Part shown: positions 12,116 through 23,500 of the stretch, piece by piece | Numbering within the stretch: the first letter of the stretch is position 1 | Layout of the letters: the number at the start of each line of letters is the position of its first letter | NCBI GenBank assembly: GCA_015680685.1 | Contig: MNCI01021551.1 | Coordinates: forward strand, 141,051-205,050 | Length of the DNA: 64,000 nt | From: Gnetum montanum | Taxonomy: Eukaryota > Streptophyta > Gnetopsida > Gnetales > Gnetaceae | Reading direction: 5' to 3' | Notes under the pieces: model-generated | Told to the model about the DNA's origin: nothing | The model's database searches: none | Seen by the model: only the letters and a program-made list of their open reading frames with translations | Program-made: the position numbers and the translations under genes

Positions 12116-13191
12116 TAGCTATTTATCTTTTAACTTAATTGTAAAAATAAAAGGAGGAGCTTCTTTATCAAGAGTACAATCACAGCTGATTTTTATTTTC
12201 TTATCAATGTTAGATACATAGCTTAACTCTGACTCTCCAAATTTCTTTTAAGCTTTAATAACCTTCAAAGCTTTTCTTTGTTGATCTCCTATTTGTAACA
12301 ATTGATATATTTTGAAGTTGGCCTTGACGTGTTTAAAATCCTCAATTAGATTATAAGCTCCATCTCCATAAAAGCTTAGTTTCTTCATCTATTTATTAAA
12401 ATTCTAATTTTGAGTACTTTTCTCTATGTGATCTTCTTATTTTTCTTCCTTCCACTTGGTTCAAAAATCTTCCTCTTAGTAGATGGGTAAGAAATGACAT
12501 TTGGAGGTCTAGAAGTAGTTAATCTTTCTTTTGATCACAAATTATATCCATTTTCTTCATTGTTATTACACTCTTCATCTAACAATATATCTTCTTTAGA
12601 ACTTGATAAAGAAAAGGTATGATATAGATCCATTCTCAAAAGATTTGTGTATGTAATGAACACTATACAACTCATTATTAGATTCAATATCAAGGAAGTT
12701 GGACATAGCAACATCAATTTTTTCTTCATCATCTACTAACTCAGTATCTTGATGGTCTGGTTTCCTATTTTTCTTTTCTTCCTTAATTTTAACTTTTGCC
12801 AAAACTTTTTCTAATTTCACTATTTTATTGGACAAGTCTCTCATTAACTATCCCATTTCATATTCTTTGCTTTCTAACTCTTGCTTTGTCTTAATACAAG
12901 ATGGCCTTGGTAATGATTTAAGTTGGGCAAAATTTTGCAGTAGGATTCTAATTTTTTCTTCAAATTTTTAACCTATGATAATTTCTTCATTATTCAAGTT
13001 CAACTATTTTTTTCTAATTCAATGTTAGCAATTTTGAAGTTCTCCTTAACCAAACTGAAATATTAGGATTCATAGCCTTAAGAAAAAATGTCTCTAAGCA
13101 TTTATTTTGATGGTATAGACTATCTTTCAAAGAGCCCACAAATTCTTTGAAATTTAATGTTGAAATATCTAATTGACTCTTTAACTCCTTG
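12116..13191 (-). pseudogene. gag: Element F: gag, C-terminal part
   Basis: Minus-strand translation gives LSKELKSQLDISTLNFKEFV (from 13200 down) and ETFFLKAMNP, which fit the middle of a plant gag, then a charged K/E-rich segment (EKVLAKVKIKEEKKN, about 12790) and acidic residues. Multiple stops and frame changes follow. The N-terminal core lies on the far side of element C at 18665-19110, so C interrupted this gene. Confidence 0.6.
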
Positions 13192-13219
13192 CTTAGTGAT
13201 GAGACACGATATGCACAAG

Positions 13220-13247
13220 CCACGATATCGTGTACGCGATATCGTGG
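13220..13247. repeat. Near-perfect 28-bp palindrome in the LTR U3
   Basis: The arms CCACGATATCGTG and CGATATCGTGG are inverted copies around TGTACG, with two mismatched positions overall. It is followed by CGCGATATCGCG. The array sits about 65-90 bp upstream of the TATA-like box, where enhancer elements of LTRs lie. Function is inferred from position only. Confidence 0.7.
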
Positions 13248-13311
13248 CCGCCGCGATATCGCGTTGTCCCCTATGATATTGCGTACGCGATATCACAATC
13301 CGTCATCAAAT

Positions 13312-13320
13312 CTATAAATA
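13312..13320 (+). promoter_or_regulatory. TATA-like box of element C LTR
   Basis: CTATAAATA, with matching boxes at the same LTR position in element D (33257 and 49631) and on the minus strand in element G (61701-61709). Conservation across family members supports it as the core promoter. Confidence 0.7.
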
Positions 13321-14308
13321 AGAGGCGGCACTCCCCTCATTTTCCATCCTGGCTAGAAGTAGTAGAGCTCTAGTAGTTTGATCACTCCAGAGTTAGATTA
13401 ATTTCCCATGTGCCCGCAGTAGGAGTCCTAGAGTGAACAACTCTTTATTTGAGCAACATTGTACCTGAACACAAGTTGTGTATGGCAATAAATACAAACT
13501 TGATTGGATAAACCTTGTAGTGCATGGATAGGATTTTATTTATTGTTATTTATTGCTTTCCTAGAACGCAGTACAAGTACGACTTGATTACGAGCATCTA
13601 AGGATGTGTACGACTAGTCAAGGAATCGGCTGCTCGTCACATGCGGTATGAGTACGACTTGATTACGAGCATTGTGACTACTTGGTAACCCAGTAGCGTA
13701 TTCCAGGATCTATGCTTCATAATCCCAATGGTAGTCCCAGTGTGTATGGCTAGTCAAGGAATCAGCTGCTCATCGCACTTACGCTAGTTAGGTTCTCTCA
13801 CGCTTATCTCCTAGAACGTGGGATAAGTACGACTTGGCTACGAGCACCTACGGGTGTGTACGGCTAGTCAAGGAATCAGCTGCTTATCACACTTAGGCTA
13901 GTTAAGTACCTCAATACGACCACTTCGAGCACGTGCATTACGTGTGGTGATCCCGGTAATGATTAGCGTTTGGTAGCCATAGTTGCATAGTTTAGGGTGT
14001 GTACGGTAAGTGGGAATGGATGCTGACGCTAGTTAATATAGACTTAGGTCCTTAGTTAGAGTTAGTTAGCTTTCTCAACCCTTCACCCTTTAGCATAAGA
14101 GATAAACCTGAAAAGATGAAAAAAAATCATATACCTCGGACTTAACCATACACCATGACAACAACAAGTAAGTCTGGGAAGACAACGAATGATTAACCCC
14201 AAGTGTTCCATGGGGCGTTTAAGCATTTAGTCTATGGAGTTCGACCGGATCATGCGTGCTACGCTCGTTTCATATGGTTGAGTGTAGGGGTACCTTGCCA
14301 CTCATCAT

Positions 14309-14327
14309 TGGCACCATTGCCAGGGAC
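14309..14327 (+). promoter_or_regulatory. Primer-binding site, tRNA-Asp type
   Basis: TGGCACCATTGCCAGGGAC starts two bases after the LTR end. It matches the TGGCGCCGTTGCCGGGGA type site common in plant Athila/Tat elements, with C-to-T/G-to-A type changes. First-strand cDNA synthesis would start here from the tRNA 3' end. Confidence 0.8.
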
Positions 14328-14396
14328 TAAGTGTTTGCGCACCGAATAGAACATAAGGGATATCACTCACATTGTTTTGAGCCTTAACAAACCTTC

Positions 14397-14508
14397 GGGT
14401 TAATCAAAGAAACATTATATATGGTAAATTAGCACACTGATAAAATTGCCTNTGGGTTAATCAAAGAAACATTATATATGGTAAATTAGCACACTGATAA
14501 AATTGCCT
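14397..14508. other. Single-n scaffold join with 55-bp duplication
   Basis: Bases 14397-14451 recur at 14454-14508 with n at 14452. It lies in the leader just before gag. Same pattern as at 11715, 34566 and 39433, so it is probably unmerged contig overlap. Confidence 0.82.
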
Positions 14509-17267
14509 TCTTCTCATAAAGGCAACTCACCACCTAAGGACCATACTAGAGATAGTCGGCAAGATAAAAAACATAACCAAAATCAACCAAGTCCTAAGCA
14601 GTATAAGATGACATATACTCATCCTAATGAGTATATTCCTAATTTTACTTTTGTTCTCCATCAAGATGAACAACTGCGGTGTAGAGATTTGCAAGGTAAC
14701 ATTGTGTTACCCCCAGATCGATCAATCTCTCGCATGCTTTTCCGTGCCTTAGTACAGATTGGCATGCAAGAACATTATGCTGAATACGTTGTGGATGGTT
14801 TTGACATGAGGGATTATTATCCCACAGATGCTCAACGTATGAGAGATTTAAGGCAAGAGAGTCAACATACTTTTCTGAAGGGCAAAGCCCTGCACGTCCT
14901 TAGCGAAATAGGAGCTAAGGAACCCCTTGTCATGGGTTCTTTAGCAAAGGATGTTCCCCCTCCTAACGATGGTGAGGAGGAAGGGTATCAGAACATAGGA
15001 TCAACGCTCCATATCCTTGGTTATGATACCCGTGAACACCAACTATTCACAGAGGGAACAACCACTCATGCTAAGAACGGGTACTTTGATCGTCACCACG
15101 ATCGGGGTCATAGCAGCTGAAGAGAAGGTAAGAAACATTATCATGGCAATGGTTCCCTTTCTTCTTCCCCTTCTTCACATCACTCACCCTCTCCTTCCAC
15201 ATCTGGGTGTAGCCACCATGAACATAAAAGGGAGGATAAAAGTAAAAAGGATGACAAACCTCGATGGGATAGTCGAGAGAGAGGGCAAGGGCAAGGACGT
15301 AGGGAGAGTAGGGAATCACGTAGACATCATAGGCATCATGAAAGAGACGATCATGATGAGCCCCTACTCGCAACCCAAAGTATGCTTGACATTATGGAGG
15401 CAGTTAGGATTCCCACAAGGCATTTGAAGGATAGTCGGATCAAACGATTAGACATGAACAATATCCCACGATTTGAAGGGGGATACAATGCTGATCTGCA
15501 ATATCATTTGCAAGCATTCCATGATGCCTGTGCCTTGCAGAATATAGACAGTGAGTGGCAGAATCTTAAGTTATTCCCAAGGACACTCACCAAAGAAGCA
15601 GAGAGCTGGTACCGATCCTTAGAACCAGAAACCATTAGGAGGTGGAGTACGATGCTAGAACTGTTCAATGAAAAGTATCAAACATACTCCAGAGTATCCA
15701 ATTTGCATAAGAAGATCTAAGGCTAGAAGCAAGGTCATCACAAACCCTTAGATGCTACCATGGCCCGCTACTACACATTGTTACATCGTTGCCCGGGCCA
15801 TGGGTACACACAGTGGGATCAACTGTGTCACATCGTGGATGGGCTAAGGTATGAAACGAGATGAACCCTTGGAAGCTATGCCCAAGGGAGGCTGTCACAA
15901 CTTAGAGCCCATGAAGTGCAAAGCTTGTTGGAGCAAGTAGCAAGTAGAGAAGGTGAGCTATGTAAAAGGGAAACTACAGAGGAGTACAACCGTGATCCCT
16001 CCCTTCGAAAGAAGGGAGTGAAATTTTGTGATGAAGAGGATGAGTCACCAATTGAAGAGCTGGTGAACCAAAAAACCTTGCAGATCCAAAAGTTAACAAC
16101 AGAAATAGCAGCTAAGGTAAATGATGTATGGAGTTCCTTAGACTCTAAAATTGAAACCATCTTAAAAATTGTAGAAGAGTCTAAGGTACAGCAAGGTAGT
16201 GACAAAGGTAAGAAAAAGTGGAGAGATTTAAGCCCTACACAAAACAAGGGTAAGGGGAAAATCACTAACTCCAATGTGGCTATAGATTTTGATGCAGACG
16301 ATGATGGTGGATGTTAGGTCTGCTACTATGACCATCCTAAGGGATGTTGCCCCATTATCTCACATCTACAGGAGTCTGGGGTGTATGCACTAAATCCAAC
16401 ACTCAATCAATGGTAAACACCCCGAAGGTTGCCTTATCCACAAGGTAACCCAAGGCAGTTCCACCACCCACTAACATATTATCCAAGTGGAACTCCACCT
16501 CAGCCCATCGGACAACATCAGCAATGGCAATACCCACAGTCATGGGGGATGCCATCATCGAAACAACAGTACCCTTACTGGCAACCTAATCCTTATGGAT
16601 ATTATGTGCAGCAGCCAATTTCTCCAAGTGACTCTATGGGTCGCGCAACCCCCAACCATCACTACCAAGCTCGGGAGTACTTCAGAAGGACTCCTTCTCC
16701 TCTGGGAGACACTCCATACCCACACCATCCTCTTAATCCATCCGCATCTCTTCCACCTCAAGTAGTTCCCGTAACACCTCCTGCTCCAACATTACAAGGG
16801 GAACTTCCTCCTCAACTGCAGCAACGTCACACTGCGAGAGTTGTAAATATCCAACTTGTTGTTGGTTTTGACAACTGTAAAAAGAGAAGACCTTACTTCA
16901 GAATGAAAAGCCTAGACAAACTCTCGCAATAACAAGCGGTTAAGGCCATGTACAATCCTCCACCATATAACACTTCGGAGCACCCTTCCGTCCAAAATCA
17001 GAGCCTAAACCATACGGTTATGTTAACGCATACCATAACTGACTGGATCAAGGTAGGCTACCTTCCCAAGAAACTAACTAATCCTGGGAGTCCATTAATC
17101 TATTTACAGATCGCTGAAAATGAACCACATAGGGCTCTTCTTGACTCAGGTTTCGGAGTCAACTTAATTTCAGAAAAGATGTATCATGCCTGGAACCTGC
17201 CCCAACTTAAGAAGAGCAACATTCAACTAGAGCTAGAAGACCAGTCCATCACCATTCCCTTGGGATT
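14503..17267 (+). pseudogene. gag: Element C: gag-protease reading frame with seven stops
   Basis: One frame runs from 14503 to the N gap. The start codon is TTG where element D has ATG. Domains: an N-terminal conserved block (LHQDEQL, DLQGNIVLPPDRS, near 14660), an H/R/D-rich low-complexity segment (about 15120-15370), the gag core (LTKEAESWYRSLEPETIRRW, 15590; LLHRCPGHGY), a charged linker, a CCHC-like knuckle (CYYDHPKGCC near 16320, first Cys context lost to a stop), a P/Q/Y-rich tail (16430-16900) and a protease start with intact active site RALLDSGFGVNLIS (17140). Stops at 15118, 15718, 15724, 15862, 16315, 16414 and 16930 mostly fit C-to-T or G-to-A changes when compared with D. Confidence 0.88.
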
Positions 17268-17538
17268 NNNNNNNNNNNNNNNNNNNNNNNNNNNNNNNNN
17301 NNNNNNNNNNNNNNNNNNNNNNNNNNNNNNNNNNNNNNNNNNNNNNNNNNNNNNNNNNNNNNNNNNNNNNNNNNNNNNNNNNNNNNNNNNNNNNNNNNNN
17401 NNNNNNNNNNNNNNNNNNNNNNNNNNNNNNNNNNNNNNNNNNNNNNNNNNNNNNNNNNNNNNNNNNNNNNNNNNNNNNNNNNNNNNNNNNNNNNNNNNNN
17501 NNNNNNNNNNNNNNNNNNNNNNNNNNNNNNNNNNNNNN
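17268..17538. other. Assembly gap (271 N) in element C protease
   Basis: Unknown bases. By comparison with element D (46918-47600), the gap should hold the rest of the protease and the start of the T-rich array, and is probably shorter than the missing sequence. Confidence 0.9.
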
Positions 17539-18155
17539 TTTTACACATTTTTGTTTTACAAAGTTATTTAACTTTTCTAATTTTTGTTTTACAACATCGT
17601 TACACTTTTCCATTTTTTGTGTGAGTGTGTGTGTGTATCCACCCTGTAAGTTTGTCCCATAATAAGTGTTCGGACTGATGGTATGAAATGTTTTCATATT
17701 AATCGCTAATGTTTGGTTTTTCCCTTTAAGTCACAATGTTGATACTAAGGTATGTTTCTTTTGATATGACAGGCAATGAGATCACTTCACCCATCCATCC
17801 ACTAATTTCTATGGTTTCTCTTGGCTTGGAAATGTACAGTTCCCTTCTAATAAGAACTTTAACGAATCAGTGACTGGGAATGTCTCAAACTAAGGAAGGA
17901 CTCAAGGATTGCAAAGGGTGTGACTTCAAGGGAACTTGATGCTTTTGTGTTGGTCATTCTCTTGGGTGCTTGGATGTTTCTTCTTGACTTTTCTTACCGT
18001 TCTGATGTTACCCAATTATCAGAAGTTGAGACAATAAAAATAAGAAGTCTTTGCATGGTGTGGTTCTCATGCATAAAAACACAAAAACAAAGAAAAGGAT
18101 GAAAGTGAGAATTCAAAGCACACCCCTTAGACGAAATAAAATTTGGGCTACAATA
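17539..18155 (+). other. Element C 3' non-coding region with TTTTTGTTTTACA repeats
   Basis: The first 80 bp repeat TTTTTGTTTTACA-like units. The remainder aligns with element D 47740-48280 and, inverted, with element G 63100-63570 (shared GCTAATGTTTGGTTTTT and TTGCATGGTGTGGTTCTCA). It carries no protein. It stops near 18150, where the LTR sequence begins in mid-LTR. Confidence 0.75.
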
Positions 18156-18659
18156 TCTCCTAGAACATGGGATAAGTACAACTTGGCTACGAGCACCTAT
18201 GGGTGTGTACAGCTAGTCAACGAATCGGCTGCTTATCACACTTAGGCTAGTTAAGTGCCTCAATATGACCACTTCGAGCACGTGAGTTACGTGTGGTGAT
18301 TCCAGTAACGATTAGCATTTGGTAGCCACAGTTGCATCGTTTAGGGTGTGTATGGTAAGTGGGAATGGACGCTAATGCTAGTTAATATAGACTTAGGTCC
18401 TTAGTTAGAGTTAGTTAGCTTTCTCAACCCTTCACCCTTTAGCATAGGAGATAAACCTAAAAAGACCAAAAAAATCATATACCTTGGACTTACTTAACCA
18501 TACACCATGACAACAAGAAGTAAGTCTGGGAAGACAACGAATTATTAACCCCAAGTGTTCCATGGGGTGTTTAAGCATTTATTTTGTGGAGTTCAACTGG
18601 ATCGCGCGTGCTACGCTTGTTTCGTATGGTTGAGTGTAGGGGTACCTCGCCACTCATCA
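18156..18659 (+). repeat. Element C 3' LTR, truncated
   Basis: Matches 13804-14307 of the 5' LTR from CTCCTAGAAC to CACTCATCA. The first 607 bp or so of the LTR and about 1.25 kb of internal 3' sequence seen in element D are missing, so one deletion removed the polypurine tract and U3. The right end and TSD are intact. Confidence 0.88.
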
Positions 18660-18664
18660 CTTAG

Positions 18665-19110
18665 CTTGTACTAATCCACAATATAGTTTTAATTAATCGA
18701 ATTGATTGTCGAACTGAGTAAAGAAAAGGCTTTTCATGTCATCCCAACTTGTAATACTATTGCTTGGAAAATTTGAATACCAAATTTGAGCAATTTTCTT
18801 AAACTTTGCTACAAAAAATCTATAAACCTTATACTAGTGTTGAATATTTGCATGAGCTGAAGCTAACTCAAACATGTGAAGGTATTCTTTAGCCAATTTA
18901 GCTTTTTGAGAATAAAAGGTTCAAGCCTACCTTAAGAATGTTGTTGTAGTTTTGAAACCTTAATGAAATAACTCCTTGCTAAGGATTCATGGTTTTGGAT
19001 TTTCCATCCTATTAGAATTTCTTTGGTCTTCTCTTATAGACTAATAAACGTAATAGAAGAGATGATCTCTTTATCTTTCTAGTTTTTACTCCACTACTTC
19101 TCCCAAATTC
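18665..19110 (-). pseudogene. gag: Element F: gag N-terminal core
   Basis: Minus-strand reading shows FELASAHANIQH, VAKFKKIAQIWYSNFPSNSI, TSWDDMKSLFFTQFDNQF, the classic W-x-x-x-x-P-x-S-I-x-x-W-D/E-x-x...F of plant gag, running down to the CTTAG target site. It continues on the other side of element C at 13191. Several stops are present. Confidence 0.68.
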
Positions 19111-19610
19111 AAAAACCCTTTTCTATTCTTCTTTTGATAAATAATCAATCTTATAATTAAGAATTTCTTTAGAACCTTTGAAATCTTCTAAACTATTAGT
19201 CTATTTGGTCATTAGCCCAAAATAATAGCTACTTCTTTTTCAGGCCCTCCTAACACCAAAAAGAATTATTGGTGTGCTAGGACTATCGATCTCTTTGAAT
19301 GTAATGAAATTAGACAAAAATGTTCTTATCCTCCTTCTACCACCAAAAAGAATTGTTGGTGATCATTTGGAACTGCCAACATTTTCCTTTGGTCTTGTGA
19401 CTAGGATCACAAGAAATGAAGGTTTTCCTTCAAACTTGAGTTTAGGTGCTTGCTAGTCTCTAGCAACACTAAGGCCTAGATATCTCCAAATAAACGTAGT
19501 GGGAATAGAGATAAATATGCACAAATATTTTTTTATTGTTATGAATGTTGAAATGCTTGGGTTTTTATATGAAACTGTAATTGGCTATTATAACAAAATT
19601 CAGCTAACTT
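19111..19610 (-). other. Element F 5' leader
   Basis: Non-coding stretch between the 5' LTR and gag. Two short hairpins, CACCAA...TTGGTG around AAAGAAT(T/G)(A/G), lie at about 19254-19274 and 19340-19361. No clear TGG primer-binding site is seen next to the LTR. Confidence 0.45.
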
Positions 19611-20581
19611 TGTCAAATACTATGAGTCATCAAAGATTCCTATTTTGTCAAGTCATTTAGTCTATATAGTCCCTATAGTATGTTGCTTGAAACAAATAAA
19701 ATTTCACCAAAATTATTAAGTACATTTGTGTAGAAATCTACTCCTAATTTTTCCCAAAGAAAAAGATCCACAAGAAAACTAGAAATAGATTAAGATTCAA
19801 TGGAATTTAAAAGAGTAGAAGAAAGAAAAGAAACTTTGTGTAAAATCTCAAAAATTTAAGTGAAATAAATTTAACATGAGGAAAAAATTTGTAATAAAGC
19901 TATTCCAATTCAATTTAAGTGTTACAAATTTCCTAAACCCTTTGAGCTCAACAAGAAGTTGCATAAAAGTCACTCTTATTAAACTAACAAAATGCTTTGT
20001 AAACATTAAAATACCAACTTTTATTTGGATAGTTAATAGTTGTTAAGAATTACAAAGAATAGAGTTATTAAAAATATTTGACAATTTCATGAGTGAATAT
20101 CAAGGTAATAAACTTTTAAAATAATGAATCTATTTTAATTCAACTCAAAGTATCAAAGATTTTCTTAATCCGCTAGACTCAAATAGGCAATTTCATTAAG
20201 ACATCATTGTTAATTTCTCAATATGCTTTTCAAAGATAACATAATCTCTTTTACAGCAACCAAATAGAAGTCTATAATTGAGAAAAAATATAGCTATAAG
20301 AGCAATCAAAAAATCCCAAAAATAAATATCAAGCATAGTACTATCTAAACCATTGCTAAGAAACTAAGAAAAAAATAAGGAGAAAAGAACTCATAAGATT
20401 AAAAAAAAAGTATCTAAATTGATGATGTAATTAGCAGACCATTATTTATAAGTAATCTTCAATACTTCTTCTTTATCATCCCCCCCAACGCCCAAAAAAA
20501 ATAGTGTATAGCATTCATAAAATGAAGGATGGAATATATTTCATAAATCTTGCTACATTAAATGGTAAAAATGTGCTAACA
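19611..20581 (-). repeat. Element F 5' LTR
   Basis: Partner of 10052-11019, alignable throughout but clearly diverged by substitutions and small indels. The outer end GCTAACA at 20581 is clear; the inner boundary near 19611 is approximate because the first 20 bases differ between copies. Confidence 0.7.
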
Positions 20582-23500
20582 CTTGGTTGGGCCATGGAAG
20601 TTATTCCATCAAGGCCATAAGAACCAAAGCAAGCTAGGCTAAAAGGACTTCATGGATCAAAAAGGAAAAGAAACCTCACCAATCTAATACACTAGCAACC
20701 ACCATCACTTGTGCAAGAATCCTCTCTTTTAATAGTCCTCATTACTACAATCTATGTATCTTACCACTAAATTTTTCTTTATCCATGCCTAGCTATGTTA
20801 TCTATGCTCTCAAAGCCTAGTCTACTTGAGCCTTCAATTTTTTCAAAATTTTTAGTGAAATGCTTACCTTTGCAAAATCTACCATTTTCTTTGAAGGTAC
20901 AAACATGCAATGCTTGTAAACACGAACAACACCATAGATTACTACCTTTCCTAGTACCCATGGATGTTAGTGAAATCAGACATCTTCACCTCTCCTAATG
21001 ACCATGGACATTAAAGGTCTATACCTCAATGGGAAAGAAAATTTTCAATTTAAAATTTAAAATTTAAAGAATAGAACTTGGTTAAATTTAACAAACTGGG
21101 CCAAAAAACTTGACAACTAAGAACTAGGATAAAAATTTCATAATTAGATGCATTGGTTCTAAAGTAGTACTAGAATGGGTGAGCTCTTGAAACATCTCAA
21201 AATCATGTCTAATTTTTAAAGTTTAAATAGTCATAACATTTAATCCTAAAAGCCTTTTTGGATAAAAAAAATATTTTTTGTAGCATCTTTCAATATTTCA
21301 AACATAATGGGAAAGTCAAAATTTTCATATGAGATCTCACAAATTAGTTTTTAATTCTCTTCCTTATTTTTCACTTTAATAAATTTGGGAGTTAAAGTTA
21401 GCATAACTCGAGCATTCAATGTATGTTTTTAGCATATAAATATTGTTTCTATTATTTTTAGCCCCTTTCAATCCAATGGTGAGGTTAGATTGGTTATTTG
21501 AAAAACCAAAAATTAGTAGATAGCTTAAATTGTGTCTTAGTAAGACCATAGCCTATATCAACTAATTACTTCTAATAAATAAATAGTTGTGAATAAATAA
21601 AAGAGACTCTCTTTTTGTCACTTTAATTTTTAGAATTAGGTAACTAAGTTATAGTTAGACATAGCTAATAACCCTTATAACTGACCTAAGGTTTATGAGT
21701 CCTAGTTGATCATTAGTTAGACTACTAGATTCAATATCCTAAGGGGGGTAGAAAGGTCATTAAGGAGTCTAGGAAGTAAAACCAAACTATTGTCAACCTA
21801 AAAAATCTAGTCATTGAAGAATCAATTAGTAAACTAGAAATAAAAAAAATATTTACATCAATCCAACAAGTAACTAGATCATTCAGCATTGATCAATCAT
21901 CATGGAAAATCATAACATTGTTCTAATAAAGTGTATGATACCCATGAAAATGAATTAATTAGAAAAGTGTTGAAGAATAGGAATGAATATTGTAACATAT
22001 AATATGCTTGAATGATCCCTAGCCAATAAAAGATAACATCTACTATGTCCATTATAGGCCTTGAATTAGCATGAATACTAATATCCATATATCCTAGTAG
22101 AATTATCAGATTTGAAGGTAGATGTCTTGTGTCTTCAAGAAGTTCTACCTTGGAAGTTCTTATACTAATTCCAACTTAATTTAAAAATTTTGGAATACAA
22201 AAGTATCTATAAGTAAAAATATTCTTATGTTGGTTCTTCCAACAAGTCACATAGACTAACCTACTACGAAAACCATAGTATGGATGATTGCATGATCTTT
22301 TATATAGAATCCAAATTCAAGTTAATAAAAATGTTCAAATGGATATTTGAAAATATGACTTTTAAAATTCTAGAGCCTTAATTCATAAGGAAGAAAGAAT
22401 GATCAAGATTCTAGATGAGACACATAGCCTTGGCATTAATACTTAAAATGTAGTCATTAGAAAAATGTGCATGCATGGTCAACACATATTTTATTGTTGA
22501 TACAATACACCTAAATATCAAACTTTCTTCAGTATCCTACTTGATTAATCAAATCAAGGAAAGCTTTAAGTATAAGTTATTTCTAACCCATAATAGCCTC
22601 AACCCAATATCATTTATCATCAATGGAGAGAAATTTAAAAGTGATGTTCATTAATTCTTAAGATATGAATGTGTGACAAAGCCTTTAGAAAAGAAGCTCG
22701 ATTTTAAAAATAAATTTTTCTCAATTCCTCATGAATTTTGCTATTGAATACTCCATCTACTTCAAATCCTTAGTAGACAATAAAAATTTCTAAAATTTGA
22801 GTGTAAATTATGTTGCTAAAATAATGTGCATCAAGAGTTGTAGTTTAGTAATTATACTATAATGATTACAAAGATGAGATAACATTTGATATGACACTGA
22901 ATTCCTCCAAGTTATTAAGCTACAAAAATTAATTTCTAAAGAAGAATCTGAGTAAGATCAAGGCTTGCCATTGTGAACAAGACCATCTAACCATATAGTC
23001 CTTACGATAAAGCTACAACTACATCCCTTAATTGAAGAGGTTGTTAAAAGTTAATGAGTTTCCTAACTTTTCTTCTATTCTTTTATTTTCATTTATTTAT
23101 TTAATTTATATTTCTAAATTAGATATGTAATATATTTTGGGCAATATGAGTGGAAAAACAAATTTTTCCTATCTTTACTTCAGTAACCAGAGATATGAGT
23201 TTTACTTTGCGTAACCCTAGTTAGAACTAGTGATTGGTGGTTGGAAGACCTTTAATTCACCTCTTGTCATTACCTAGAGATTGAGATACATATTAATATG
23301 ATAACATTTATTTTCTTAAATATTTTTTCACTTATATTTTATTTTCATAATAAGTGGGAGAACTTCAAAATATTGAACCCCATTTTAAAAGGACAAAACA
23401 AAGTTTTCAAGCATGGAGAAAGCACTATAGCATGGAGAAATACTATTAATGCAAATTCATTTAAGGATGAAAGAAAGCTGAAGGGGTAGTTTATCATGTC

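Larger units (their letters stand above)
13197..14307 (+). repeat. Element C 5' LTR (1111 bp)
   Basis: Starts TGATGAG and ends CTCATCA, an inverted terminal repeat. The first 100 bp hold a cluster of GATATC palindromes flanked by CpG. A TATA-like box follows at 13312. Two internal stretches repeat the phrase GGCTAGTCAAGGAATC(A/G)GCTGC (near 13610, 13750 and 13860), so the LTR carries a diverged direct repeat of about 110-240 bp spacing. Confidence 0.93.
13197..18659 (+). mobile_element. Element C: gag-protease LTR retrotransposon, inserted in element F
   Basis: The 5' LTR is 13197-14307 and the truncated 3' LTR is about 18156-18659. Both carry the family end CACTCATCA. Target duplication CTTAG is perfect (13192-13196 and 18660-18664) and the flanking gag of element F resumes across it. 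The PBS is at 14309. The body codes for gag and protease only. There is no room for RT or integrase: about 3.2 kb separates the PBS from the T-rich 3' region. In a 140-bp comparison the two LTRs differ at about 13 sites, mostly transitions, so the insertion is old. Confidence 0.92.
10052..20581 (-). mobile_element. Element F: non-autonomous Gypsy-type element (gag, protease, extra RNase H), split by element C
   Basis: Two LTR copies about 970 bp long bound the element (10052-11019 and about 19611-20581), with ends TGTTG...AACA. The internal region on the minus strand reads gag, protease and archaeal-type RNase H, and then reaches the left LTR. RT, the second RNase H and integrase are absent. 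With element C (13197-18659 plus one TSD copy) removed, F is about 5.1 kb. Protease and RNase H resemble element A, so F is likely a deletion derivative of an A-like parent. Target duplication is unclear: TTGGG is on the left, and CTTGG then TTGGG on the right. Confidence 0.75.

Noticed and set aside
15017-15427. Open frame overlapping element C gag
   Set aside because: Alternate-frame shadow of the H/R/D-rich gag segment; the gag frame is supported by D and B. The similar frame at 44809-45060 in D is also a shadow.
22380-22560. Possible Copia integrase remnant (RTMIKILDETHSLG...)
   Set aside because: Only loose resemblance; no catalytic residues or flanking domains could be followed.
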